6,931 bases of DNA from assembly GCA_964483545.1 (NCBI GenBank), contig CAZACC010000107.1, positions 1 through 6,931 of the forward strand, read 5' to 3'. Each line of letters begins with the position of its first letter. Position 1 is the first letter of the stretch. This document shows, one piece after another, positions 1 to 6,063 of the stretch. The notes beneath the pieces are model-generated. The model made no database searches and was not told where the DNA came from. It worked only from the letters and a program-made list of their open reading frames with translations. This DNA comes from JAAYYM01 sp964483545 (GTDB taxonomy: Bacteria > Bacillota > Clostridia > Lachnospirales > Lachnospiraceae). A program made the position numbers and the translations under genes.

Positions 1-1
1 A

Positions 2-871
2 CAAGAGGGCATGCTGCATGAGGATGAGGCGGCATTGATTCTGCAGGATATTTGTATCGGTGAGAATATGCATGCAACGGAACCCAAGGAAGGAAAGATA
101 GAGTTTGTTGCTGATTGCAATGGCCTTTTCAAGGTTGATAAAGAGTGCCTTGATTCTGTAAATGCAGTTGGCGATATGATGATTGCCACTCGTCATGGAA
201 ATACTACTGTTCATAAGGGGGACAAACTCGCAGGCACCAGAGTGATTCCACTCGTAATTTCAGAAGAAAAAATGAGTAAGGCGCGTGAAGCTGCATATGA
301 AGTGTTGGATAATAGAGGCAGCAGGCATACAATGCTACAGGTTCTGCCTTTTACCCATAAAAAAGTCGGGATAGTGACAACGGGTGGCGAGGTATATCAA
401 GGACTGATCGAGGATACTTTTACGCCTGTAGTATATGAAAAACTGAGTGAATTTGATACTGAGATCGTGCAGCAGGTACTTTGTGACGACAAGCACGAGA
501 AGATTACAGAAGCAATCAAGAAGCAAATAGCACTGGGTGTAGATATGGTAATTTGTACTGGTGGTATGAGTGTGGATCCTGATGACAAAACGCCACTGGC
601 AATTAAGAACGCCTGTAAAAATGTTGTAATCTATGGTGCGCCTGTTTTGCCAGGAGCGATGTTCTTGCTTGCATATAACGAAGATGGAATCCCTATCATG
701 GGATTGCCGGGATGTGTGATGTATGCGAAAAGGACCATATTTGATTTAGTATTGCCACGTATTATGGCAAATGAGAAACTGACGGCAGAGGATATATACT
801 CTCTTGGCGAAGGTGGTCTATGTTTGTCGTGTGAGATTTGTACCTTCCCTAATTGCGGATTCGGAAAATAG
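2..871 (+). CDS. Molybdopterin-binding protein (MoaB/MoeA-like), 5' end missing
   Basis: The product probably binds molybdopterin or handles the molybdenum cofactor in the cytoplasm. The frame is open to the window edge, and the first ATG (position 11) is probably internal: relatives as I recall them are about 340 residues, so roughly 60 N-terminal residues lie upstream. Numbering from that ATG, residues 117-250 form a MoCF-biosynthesis (MogA/MoeA-type) domain. Its signs are KKVGIVTTGGEVY at 117-129, CTGGMSVDPDD at 182-192 and GLPGCVMY at 231-238. Residues 20-85 are a beta-rich N-terminal region. The tail has four cysteines (C271, C274, C277, C282) and ends in NCGFGK. Full MoeA architecture is absent, so this is not called moeA. 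The XdhC gene starts 38 bases downstream, probably in the same operon. I infer a role in maturing a molybdenum hydroxylase; the exact reaction is unknown. Confidence 0.85.
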   Translation, partial: QEGMLHEDEAALILQDICIGENMHATEPKEGKIEFVADCNGLFKVDKECLDSVNAVGDMMIATRHGNTTVHKGDKLAGTRVIPLVISEEKMSKAREAAYEVLDNRGSRHTMLQVLPFTHKKVGIVTTGGEVYQGLIEDTFTPVVYEKLSEFDTEIVQQVLCDDKHEKITEAIKKQIALGVDMVICTGGMSVDPDDKTPLAIKNACKNVVIYGAPVLPGAMFLLAYNEDGIPIMGLPGCVMYAKRTIFDLVLPRIMANEKLTAEDIYSLGEGGLCLSCEICTFPNCGFGK

Positions 872-909
872 AAGGGCACGGTTTTGATACAAAGAGAGAG
901 GGATAAGGT

Positions 910-1743
910 ATGAGTATTTCTAGAAGCTTTTTTGAAAACATGGAGATGTATGTAGATCATCTTGTGATATGTGGAGGTGGTCATGTTTCGATACCGATGA
1001 TTACAATCGGCAAAATACTTGGGTTTTATGTAAGTGTATTAGAAGACAGACCCTTATTTGCGAATCATGCAAGACGTGCAGGTGCAGATCAAGTAATCTG
1101 TGATACCTTTTACGAAGCTCTGCAGCAGATAGAAGGTAGTGCAGATACCTATTTTGTAGTAGTAACACGTGGTCATCGATATGACACAGAATGCCTTCGA
1201 AGTATTTTGAAGAAAGAAAATGCATATATTGGTATGATGGGAAGTAAAGTACGTGCAAAGGAAGTGAAGAAGGCACTGGTGGCGGAGGGCTTTCTGGAAG
1301 AAGTGATAGAGAAGATTTTCAGTCCGATCGGTTTTGATATTGGTGGAGAAACACCTGAAGAGATTGCAATATCAATTGCAGCGCAGCTAATACAGGTGCG
1401 CAGCAAAAATAATCATGTGGTTTATACAAAAGAAATTTTGGAAGCGGCACTTGATAAAAGCAACAGCAAAAGGAGTATGGCAACCATTATCGAACGAAAG
1501 GGTTCTGCACCGCGAAAAGTAGGAACCAAAATGATTATTTTTGAAGATGGTCGAACAGCAGGAACCATAGGTGGCGGCTGCATGGAAGCGGAAGTGATAC
1601 AGAAGTCAATTATGCTGATGCGCGAGAATGTGAGAGAAGAAGAGACAATCAAATTTAATATGCTGCCAGAGCAGGCTGAAGAAGAGGGAATGGTGTGCGG
1701 GGGCATTATTGAGGTTAAAATAGAAAAAATTGAAAGACAGTAA
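910..1743 (+). CDS. XdhC/CoxI-family molybdoenzyme maturation protein, permuted domain order
   Basis: XdhC-family proteins bind molybdenum cofactor and help insert or sulfurate it in xanthine dehydrogenase-type hydroxylases. Residues 17-165 are the Rossmann-like XdhC_C domain: CGGGHVS at 21-27, VTRGHRYD at 85-92, MGSKVR at 110-115 and SPIGFDIGGETPEEIA at 138-153. Residues 190-272 are the XdhC_CoxI domain: GSAPRKVGTKM at 199-208... through GTIGGGCMEAE at 218-228, and MVCGG at 261-265 with the conserved cysteine C263. In canonical XdhC the CoxI domain comes first, so the order here is reversed. A charged linker (166-189) joins the two. The ATG at 910 is preceded by a purine-rich stretch (about 890-908); M11 and M13 are possible later starts but would cut little. 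The gene lies between the molybdopterin-binding gene and modB, consistent with molybdenum enzyme assembly. Confidence 0.9.
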   Translation: MSISRSFFENMEMYVDHLVICGGGHVSIPMITIGKILGFYVSVLEDRPLFANHARRAGADQVICDTFYEALQQIEGSADTYFVVVTRGHRYDTECLRSILKKENAYIGMMGSKVRAKEVKKALVAEGFLEEVIEKIFSPIGFDIGGETPEEIAISIAAQLIQVRSKNNHVVYTKEILEAALDKSNSKRSMATIIERKGSAPRKVGTKMIIFEDGRTAGTIGGGCMEAEVIQKSIMLMRENVREEETIKFNMLPEQAEEEGMVCGGIIEVKIEKIERQ

Positions 1744-1768
1744 ATTATAATAAAGACAGAAAAAAGAT

Positions 1769-1780
1769 AAAAAAAAAAAA
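1769..1780. repeat. Homopolymer run of 12 A before the modB ribosome binding site
   Basis: Twelve consecutive A residues lie directly upstream of GAGGGAGGAG (1781-1790), the modB Shine-Dalgarno region. The run is non-coding, so length change would not shift a reading frame, but it could alter transcript length by slippage or affect ribosome access. Confidence 0.9.
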
Positions 1781-1798
1781 GAGGGAGGAGTTCGCGGT

Positions 1799-2488
1799 AT
1801 GGAATTAGCACCGATTATCATATCCTTAAGGACAGCATGTTTTTCAATTATGATTACATTCTTCCTTGGCATCGTAGTCGCCAGAGCAGTAGCTTTCATG
1901 AAAAATCAAAAAATCAAGATGATATGGGACGGAATCATAACACTGCCGCTTGTACTTCCACCGACAGTTGCGGGTTTCTTTCTGCTATATATCTTTGGAG
2001 TTAAAAGACCTGTGGGAAGCTTTCTGGTAGAATTCTTTGGAGTAAAGGTTCCTTTTTCATGGGGTGCAACAGTGCTGGCAGCTGTGGTCATTTCATTTCC
2101 TCTGATGTATCGTTCTGCAAGAGGCGCTTTTGAACAGGTAGATATAAATTTATTATATGCGGGTCGCACACTGGGTATGTCGGAGTGGGCTGTTTTTAGA
2201 AAAGTAATACTTCCAAATGCGTGGCCAGGAGTACTGTCGGGCGGTGTTCTCGCATTTGCCAGAGGACTCGGAGAATTTGGTGCCACTACGATGATTGCGG
2301 GAAATATTGCAGGTAAGACCAGAACGTTACCCCTTGCCGTATATTCAGCTGTAGCGGGAGGAGATATGACACTTGCATTTCAATATGTATTGATTTTAGT
2401 TATTATTTCGTTTATTATTGTTACATTGATGAATTACATTGTAGTAAAAGGGAGAACCTTGAAGGGGAGAATACATAGTGAAAAGTAA
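1799..2488 (+). CDS. modB: Molybdate ABC transporter permease ModB
   Basis: This is the membrane subunit of the molybdate importer; it would pair as a dimer with the ModC ATPase and receive molybdate from a ModA lipoprotein. At 229 residues it has normal family length. Hydrophobic segments lie at about 10-33, 43-66, 87-104, 145-160 and 190-217. The cytoplasmic coupling (EAA-type) loop is at 121-148 (AGRTLGMSEWAVFRKVILPN at its start), followed by GLGEFGATTMIAGN at 156-169 and KTRTLPLAVY at 173-182, which is highly typical of ModB rather than sulfate permeases. The start is supported by GAGGGAGGAG at 1781-1790, eight bases from the ATG. The gene follows xdhC by 55 bases. Its last 11 bases overlap the next gene. 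No modA lies next to it, and modC is 2.5 kb away, which is unusual because modABC genes are normally adjacent. Confidence 0.93.
   Translation: MELAPIIISLRTACFSIMITFFLGIVVARAVAFMKNQKIKMIWDGIITLPLVLPPTVAGFFLLYIFGVKRPVGSFLVEFFGVKVPFSWGATVLAAVVISFPLMYRSARGAFEQVDINLLYAGRTLGMSEWAVFRKVILPNAWPGVLSGGVLAFARGLGEFGATTMIAGNIAGKTRTLPLAVYSAVAGGDMTLAFQYVLILVIISFIIVTLMNYIVVKGRTLKGRIHSEK
2462..2469 (+). promoter_or_regulatory. Ribosome binding site deciding the GTG start at 2478
   Basis: AAGGGGAG lies eight bases upstream of the GTG at 2478, inside the end of modB. This spacing supports GTG as the true start and implies translational coupling with modB. Confidence 0.75.
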
Positions 2489-4691
2489 AATAGACGCGAT
2501 AAGATTAAATAAAGCAATTATTATAGGGTCTATCTATGCAGTTTTTGTGTTGGTATTGTCTACATTTCTTTTTTTAAAAATGGAGGATGCCAAGCATTAT
2601 GAATATAAGCTCAGTGAATTTTCTATTTATGAGGAAAGTGGCGCAGTATTCGAAGATCAGGTAATCAGAATCAACGAAGCCTCCAACTTTAACGGAAGGT
2701 TTGTCGAATCGCCAGTTGTCACGTTAAATAAAGGGAACTACACATTAGAGATAGAATATGAAACGTCATATCCCAAAAATATATTGGTACAGGCAAGCAA
2801 TGCAACGACATTTGAAACAGAACTTCCATCCGGACAGAATAAGATAGAGATTCCTGTGGAACTAAATGCTACAACGACAAGCTGCAGGGTAAAATTTGAT
2901 TATAATAATGGCGGAGATTATGAGATTCGCCGTGTTGTGTGGCACAGCGATAAAATGCTCTATACTGATGCGGCATATTATCTGGTATTACTCTGGCTGT
3001 TGAGTCTCACATTACTATTTCTTTATATTAATCGAAAAAAAATAAGCATTGAAAAAGAGCAGATTATCATTGGCTTACTATTAGGCATTTCTGTTTTAAT
3101 CGTAAGCTTGCCATACTTCGAATCTGGTTTGCGCTTTACTTGTGATATTCGTGGACATTTACTTCGTATTGAAGGTATCAAAGAAGGAATTTTGGAAAAG
3201 CAGTTTCCTGTAGTCATTAATCCAAATTTTAATAATGAATATGGGCAAATAGGTACACTTTATCCTAGTGCATCACTTTATTTTCTGGCATTTCTTCGCT
3301 TGTTAAATATTTCACTTGTCGGCGTATATAAAACATTTATGCTTTTGACAAATTTATTAGCAGTGCTTATTATGTATTTTTCTGTAAAATATATATCGGA
3401 TTCAAAGAAGGCAGCGACTATTGCATCTATTCTTTACTGCTTTGATTATTTTCGATTGGGTGTTATGAATCATGCAGGACAGGCATTAGGGATGGGAATT
3501 GCAATGGTATTCATTCCACTTGTTTTAGCGGGCTTATATGATATTATATATAAAGAAGGTAAGAAGTGGTATCTGCTTAGTATCGGTATTGTAGCGATGA
3601 TTACGTCACATGTGTTAACGACTATATTTGTAATGTTATTAGTTTTGGTAATTAGCCTTGTTTTTGTGAAAAGACTACTGGAAAGGCAACGACTATTATC
3701 ATTATTGAAAGCGGCAGGACTTGTAATAATATTATCTATAGGTATTATTACTGCATTTCTGTTTGGCTTTCGCATGAAATTGAATCTACAGGAGTTAATC
3801 ATTAATGATTTTCTCGATACGACAATTCCGGTTTCAGAGATTTTGACAAATCCTAATTCCATGACAGTTAGTATATGCTTCGTTTTAGTCATCATAGCTT
3901 TTATTATGAAACGCAGGGAAAGAGACCATATGTTTAGATTTCTTGGCGTGATTGCAAGTGTTGCATTTATCTTATTTATTTTGACTACAGATTTGTTCCC
4001 CTGGAAGGTATTATTAAGTAATGGTATGGTACGGAACATAACTGATTTTATTCAGTATGCTGTTAGGTTTTATAGTCTAGTAGGCCCTATCCTAGCTATG
4101 GTCATTGGCATCGGAATGGTAAGATATCATTGCTTTGATCGTCAAAAAACTATGCTCGCTATATATGCCTTGTTGTGCTGTACAAATCTGGTATTTTCAT
4201 TTTATCAAATGAGTATGACGGTAACACAATTTTCAAGTCCGATTACCGGAAACATAAATTCTAAATATCAGGATGATTATCTGCCAGCCAATACAGAACC
4301 AGAGTATTATGTAAATGCATGGCCAAGAGTATCAGATGATCAAAAGGTTATTTTGGATGCCTATATCAAACAAGGAACCAGAGTATGGCTTACCTATACC
4401 AGCAATGAGAAAGAAGCCTTTTTTGAACCGCCACTATTTTATTATGAAGGATATGAAGCAGCAATGTCTGATGGAACCGCGCTTCGCGTGGAAAGAGGAG
4501 ATGAGAATAGGGTGCGTGTCTATTTGCCAGCGGCCACGAGTGCTGGAGTAACGATATATTACAATGTCCCCAAAGTTCTGCAGATAACTGCCACAATTTC
4601 TCTCATTTCATTTTTAATCGGTGGTATCTTTCTAATATTTGGTAGTAAATACAATATGTTGTGGAGGAAAAAAAGCGAGCCACAAATTTAG
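2478..4691 (+). CDS. Large polytopic membrane protein, PTPS-related / GT-C-like family
   Basis: Resembles the membrane family named '6-pyruvoyl-tetrahydropterin synthase-related' (related in layout to YfhO-type GT-C proteins); the name is historical and pterin synthesis is not implied. The substrate is unknown; a lipid-linked sugar transferase or other cell-envelope role is plausible by fold. One N-terminal helix (about 12-33) leads to a beta-rich outside domain (37-155). About a dozen hydrophobic segments run from 163 to 576, then a second outside domain (577-698) with YQDDYLPA at 597-604, and a last helix (701-722) before a basic tail. The family mark is DIRGHLLRIEGIKEGIL at 223-239 followed by FPVVINPNF at 243-251. 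Translation starts at GTG inside modB. The gene looks more AT-rich than modB: two lines I counted hold 19 and 15 G+C of 60, against 30 and 30 for modB. Family assignment is from memory of motif pattern. Confidence 0.8.
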   Translation: MKSKIDAIRLNKAIIIGSIYAVFVLVLSTFLFLKMEDAKHYEYKLSEFSIYEESGAVFEDQVIRINEASNFNGRFVESPVVTLNKGNYTLEIEYETSYPKNILVQASNATTFETELPSGQNKIEIPVELNATTTSCRVKFDYNNGGDYEIRRVVWHSDKMLYTDAAYYLVLLWLLSLTLLFLYINRKKISIEKEQIIIGLLLGISVLIVSLPYFESGLRFTCDIRGHLLRIEGIKEGILEKQFPVVINPNFNNEYGQIGTLYPSASLYFLAFLRLLNISLVGVYKTFMLLTNLLAVLIMYFSVKYISDSKKAATIASILYCFDYFRLGVMNHAGQALGMGIAMVFIPLVLAGLYDIIYKEGKKWYLLSIGIVAMITSHVLTTIFVMLLVLVISLVFVKRLLERQRLLSLLKAAGLVIILSIGIITAFLFGFRMKLNLQELIINDFLDTTIPVSEILTNPNSMTVSICFVLVIIAFIMKRRERDHMFRFLGVIASVAFILFILTTDLFPWKVLLSNGMVRNITDFIQYAVRFYSLVGPILAMVIGIGMVRYHCFDRQKTMLAIYALLCCTNLVFSFYQMSMTVTQFSSPITGNINSKYQDDYLPANTEPEYYVNAWPRVSDDQKVILDAYIKQGTRVWLTYTSNEKEAFFEPPLFYYEGYEAAMSDGTALRVERGDENRVRVYLPAATSAGVTIYYNVPKVLQITATISLISFLIGGIFLIFGSKYNMLWRKKSEPQI

Positions 4692-4709
4692 AAAAATATT
4701 ACATTTTTC

Positions 4710-4737
4710 TTTACTTTTTAGGAGAAAATGTTATAAT
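4710..4737 (+). promoter_or_regulatory. Extended -10 promoter for the small ORF
   Basis: TGTTATAAT at 4729-4737 is a perfect extended -10 element. TTTACT at 4710-4715 is a 4-of-6 match to the -35 consensus with a 16-base spacer. Transcription would start near 4744, giving about 33 bases of leader before the ATG at 4777 and a transcript of about 170 bases ending at the terminator at 4883-4914. Confidence 0.75.
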
Positions 4738-4760
4738 ATTATTATAGATGAGGGTCTTTT

Positions 4761-4768
4761 GGAAGAGG
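4761..4768 (+). promoter_or_regulatory. Ribosome binding site of the small ORF
   Basis: GGAAGAGG lies eight bases before the ATG at 4777. It is only two bases before an ATG at 4771 that is followed at once by TAA, so 4777 is the likely start. Confidence 0.65.
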
Positions 4769-4770
4769 TA

Positions 4771-4799
4771 ATGTAAATGAGTAAAAATGTTATTTACAT
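4771..4799. repeat. Inverted repeat spanning the small ORF start codon
   Basis: ATGTAAAT (4771-4778) is a perfect inverted match to ATTTACAT (4792-4799). In RNA the stem can extend by one G-U and one A-U pair to 4780/4790, leaving a nine-base loop. The start codon (4777-4779) lies in the 5' arm. It could be an RNA hairpin that hides the start or a protein-binding dyad just downstream of transcription start. The arms are AT-rich, so chance is possible. Confidence 0.5.
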
Positions 4800-4902
4800 G
4801 CAGGAAGCATTGCGGGAGATTAAAGAAATCAAAAATAAGATTGCTGCACTAAAGCTGACAGGGCAGAGCAGACAAGAAAGTGAAAAAACCGATACGAAAT
4901 AG
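4777..4902 (+). CDS. Small hypothetical protein, 41 residues
   Basis: I do not recognise this protein. It starts MSKNVIYMQEALREIKEIKN, continues with KIAALKLTGQ at 21-30, and ends in a polar tail (SRQESEKTDTK, 31-41). Residues 8-27 look like one amphipathic helix with I/L spaced for a coiled-coil or protein-protein contact; there is no signal peptide or membrane segment. Support for it being a gene is positional: a strong extended -10 promoter upstream, GGAAGAGG at eight bases from the ATG, and a stop codon inside the loop of an intrinsic terminator, so promoter, ORF and terminator form one compact unit of about 205 bases. It may be a free-standing small protein, a leader peptide for attenuation ahead of modC, or a fortuitous frame in a small RNA. 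Confidence 0.55.
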   Translation: MSKNVIYMQEALREIKEIKNKIAALKLTGQSRQESEKTDTK

Positions 4903-4914
4903 TATCGGTTTTTT
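4883..4914 (+). terminator. Strong intrinsic terminator between the small ORF and modC
   Basis: CCGATAC (4889-4895) pairs with GTATCGG (4902-4908) around a six-base loop GAAATA. Flanking A6 (4883-4888) pairs with T6 (4909-4914), giving a 13-base-pair stem with a U-tract. It should end transcripts from the 4710-4737 promoter and any read-through from the upstream genes, so modC probably depends on its own promoter. Its 5' arm and loop encode the last codons and stop of the small ORF. Confidence 0.9.
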
Positions 4915-4923
4915 ATGCTTTTG

Positions 4924-4932
4924 TGGTATACT
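4924..4932 (+). promoter_or_regulatory. Possible extended -10 promoter for modC
   Basis: TGGTATACT at 4924-4932 fits TGnTATAAT with one mismatch. It lies ten bases beyond the U-tract of the terminator and would start transcription near 4939, about 29 bases before the modC ATG. No good -35 hexamer is present at 16-18 bases, where the terminator arm lies. I found no ModE-like palindrome in the short gap. Confidence 0.5.
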
Positions 4933-4967
4933 GAAATAATAAATTTTAATCAAATGAGAGGCTTTCA

Positions 4968-5963
4968 ATGTCGTTAAAGGTCCAAATCAGGAAAAAACTT
5001 GATCAATATAAAATGGATATTTCTTTTGAAGCTAAGCGTGGGTGCATGGGTATATTAGGTGCGTCAGGCTCTGGTAAAAGTATGGCCTTAAAGTGTATTG
5101 CAGGCATTGAAAATCCAGATGAAGGATATATAAGTCTTGATGGGAAGGTTTTATATGATTCCGATGCAGGAATTAATCTGAAACCACAGGACAGGCGAGT
5201 AGGTTATTTATTCCAGAACTATGCCTTATTTCCGAATATGACAGTGCAGGAAAATATTGCGGCGGGGTTTGGAGTTAAAAAGATAGATCAGCAGGCTATT
5301 GAGGCTATCATATATAAACTTAATCTGATGGGACTGGAAAAAAATTATCCAGCATACCTTTCTGGAGGTGAGCAACAGAGAGTGGCATTGGCAAGAATGC
5401 TGATAGGAAGACCAGATGCAATTTTGCTCGATGAACCATTTTCTGCCCTTGACTATTATCTGAGAGAGGAATTACAGCTGGAATTGCAGCAGATTCTAAA
5501 AGAATTCGGTGGAACTTCTATCATGGTAACACATGATAGGGATGAGGTTTATAAACTCAGTGACACACTTTATGTTATAGATAGAGGAAGAGGGATTGCG
5601 CACGGTGACACCAAAGTACTGTTTACAGAACCTGAAAGTGAGATGACTGCCAGACTTACGGGATGCAAAAATATAACAAAGGTTGAGCAGGTATCTGCGT
5701 ATGAGGTTAAGGCACCAGCATGGAATATAATACTGCATCTAAATGAAAACAGAGAGCCCTTTACCGCGGAAACTGCATATATAGGAATCAGGGCACATGA
5801 TTTTATACATAAGAGAAAAATCATAGAAGAGGCAAATGTAAATAAGCTGGAAATAGAAATCCTTGAGATTTCAGAAGCACCTTTTGAATGGAATGTAGTA
5901 TTTGTAAAAAAGGGAGCAACTGTCAAGGAAGGAAAGCTGTATTGGAAAGTCAGTAAGGAATAA
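4968..5963 (+). CDS. modC: Molybdate ABC transporter ATP-binding protein ModC, C-terminus probably lost by frameshift
   Basis: This is the ATPase that drives ModB. The nucleotide-binding domain is complete: Walker A GASGSGKS at 31-38, Q-loop glutamine Q83 in YLFQNY, signature LSGGEQQR at 131-138, Walker B AILLDEP at 151-157 with catalytic E156, D-loop SALD at 159-162 and the switch histidine H189 in VTHD. Residues 235 onward are a TOBE-type oxyanion-regulation domain, with IGIRAHDF at 272-279. GAGAGG (4956-4961) is six bases from the ATG. The frame ends at residue 331 with LYWKVSKE, where relatives usually continue about 25 residues. That tail appears in the -1 frame directly afterwards (5957-6037). 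The ATPase core is untouched, so the protein may still work. ModB is upstream beyond the 737-residue gene, the small ORF and a terminator. Assignment to molybdate rather than sulfate rests on the C-terminal domain and the nearby modB. Confidence 0.9.
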   Translation: MSLKVQIRKKLDQYKMDISFEAKRGCMGILGASGSGKSMALKCIAGIENPDEGYISLDGKVLYDSDAGINLKPQDRRVGYLFQNYALFPNMTVQENIAAGFGVKKIDQQAIEAIIYKLNLMGLEKNYPAYLSGGEQQRVALARMLIGRPDAILLDEPFSALDYYLREELQLELQQILKEFGGTSIMVTHDRDEVYKLSDTLYVIDRGRGIAHGDTKVLFTEPESEMTARLTGCKNITKVEQVSAYEVKAPAWNIILHLNENREPFTAETAYIGIRAHDFIHKRKIIEEANVNKLEIEILEISEAPFEWNVVFVKKGATVKEGKLYWKVSKE

Positions 5964-6037
5964 ATGAAAGGGAGAAAATAGAAGAAATAAAGGAGCTATA
6001 TATTAAGCAGGAAGGTATTTTATTGCTTCATGCATAG
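5957..6037 (+). pseudogene. Displaced C-terminal coding end of modC in the -1 frame
   Basis: Read from 5957 this frame gives GINEREKIEEIKELYIKQEG then ILLLHA and a TAG at 6035-6037. A short charged helix followed by a hydrophobic ILLL end is how I remember ModC proteins of clostridia finishing after the WKVSK segment. Adding one A in GGAAT at 5957-5961 joins it to modC without a gap: VSKE, INEREK and onward, 356 residues in all. It has no start codon or own ribosome binding site. It explains most of the otherwise empty 100-base gap before the next gene. Confidence 0.6.
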
Positions 6038-6063
6038 AATGGCAATAATAAAAAGGAACAGGC

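Noticed and set aside
631..984. Minus-strand frame across the molybdopterin-binding gene end and xdhC start
   Set aside because: Antisense to two well-supported genes, with no recognisable domain; a shadow frame.
1746..1751. TATAAT in the xdhC-modB gap as a modB promoter
   Set aside because: The only decent -35 candidate, TTGAAA at 1730-1735, is 10 bases away, far too close; no TGn extension is present. Likely chance in an AT-rich gap.
3470..4039. Long open frame on the minus strand (189 codons)
   Set aside because: It lies fully antisense to the 737-residue membrane gene, has no ribosome binding site that I can see, and its composition is that of a reverse reading of hydrophobic codons.
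4315..4551. Plus-strand 78-codon frame inside the membrane gene
   Set aside because: An out-of-frame reading of the C-terminal outside domain; no ribosome binding site or family features.
4690..4710. Hairpin AGAAAAAT / ATTTTTCT as a terminator of the 737-residue gene
   Set aside because: The eight-pair stem has only one G-C pair and the following T-rich stretch is broken by AC, so it should be weak.
4771..4776. ATGTAA start-stop minimal ORF before the small gene
   Set aside because: It is only two bases from the ribosome binding site, whereas the ATG at 4777 has ideal spacing.
5955..5965. Programmed -1 frameshift in modC
   Set aside because: No X-XXY-YYZ slippery heptamer and no clear downstream stimulator; a one-base deletion or sequence error is simpler.
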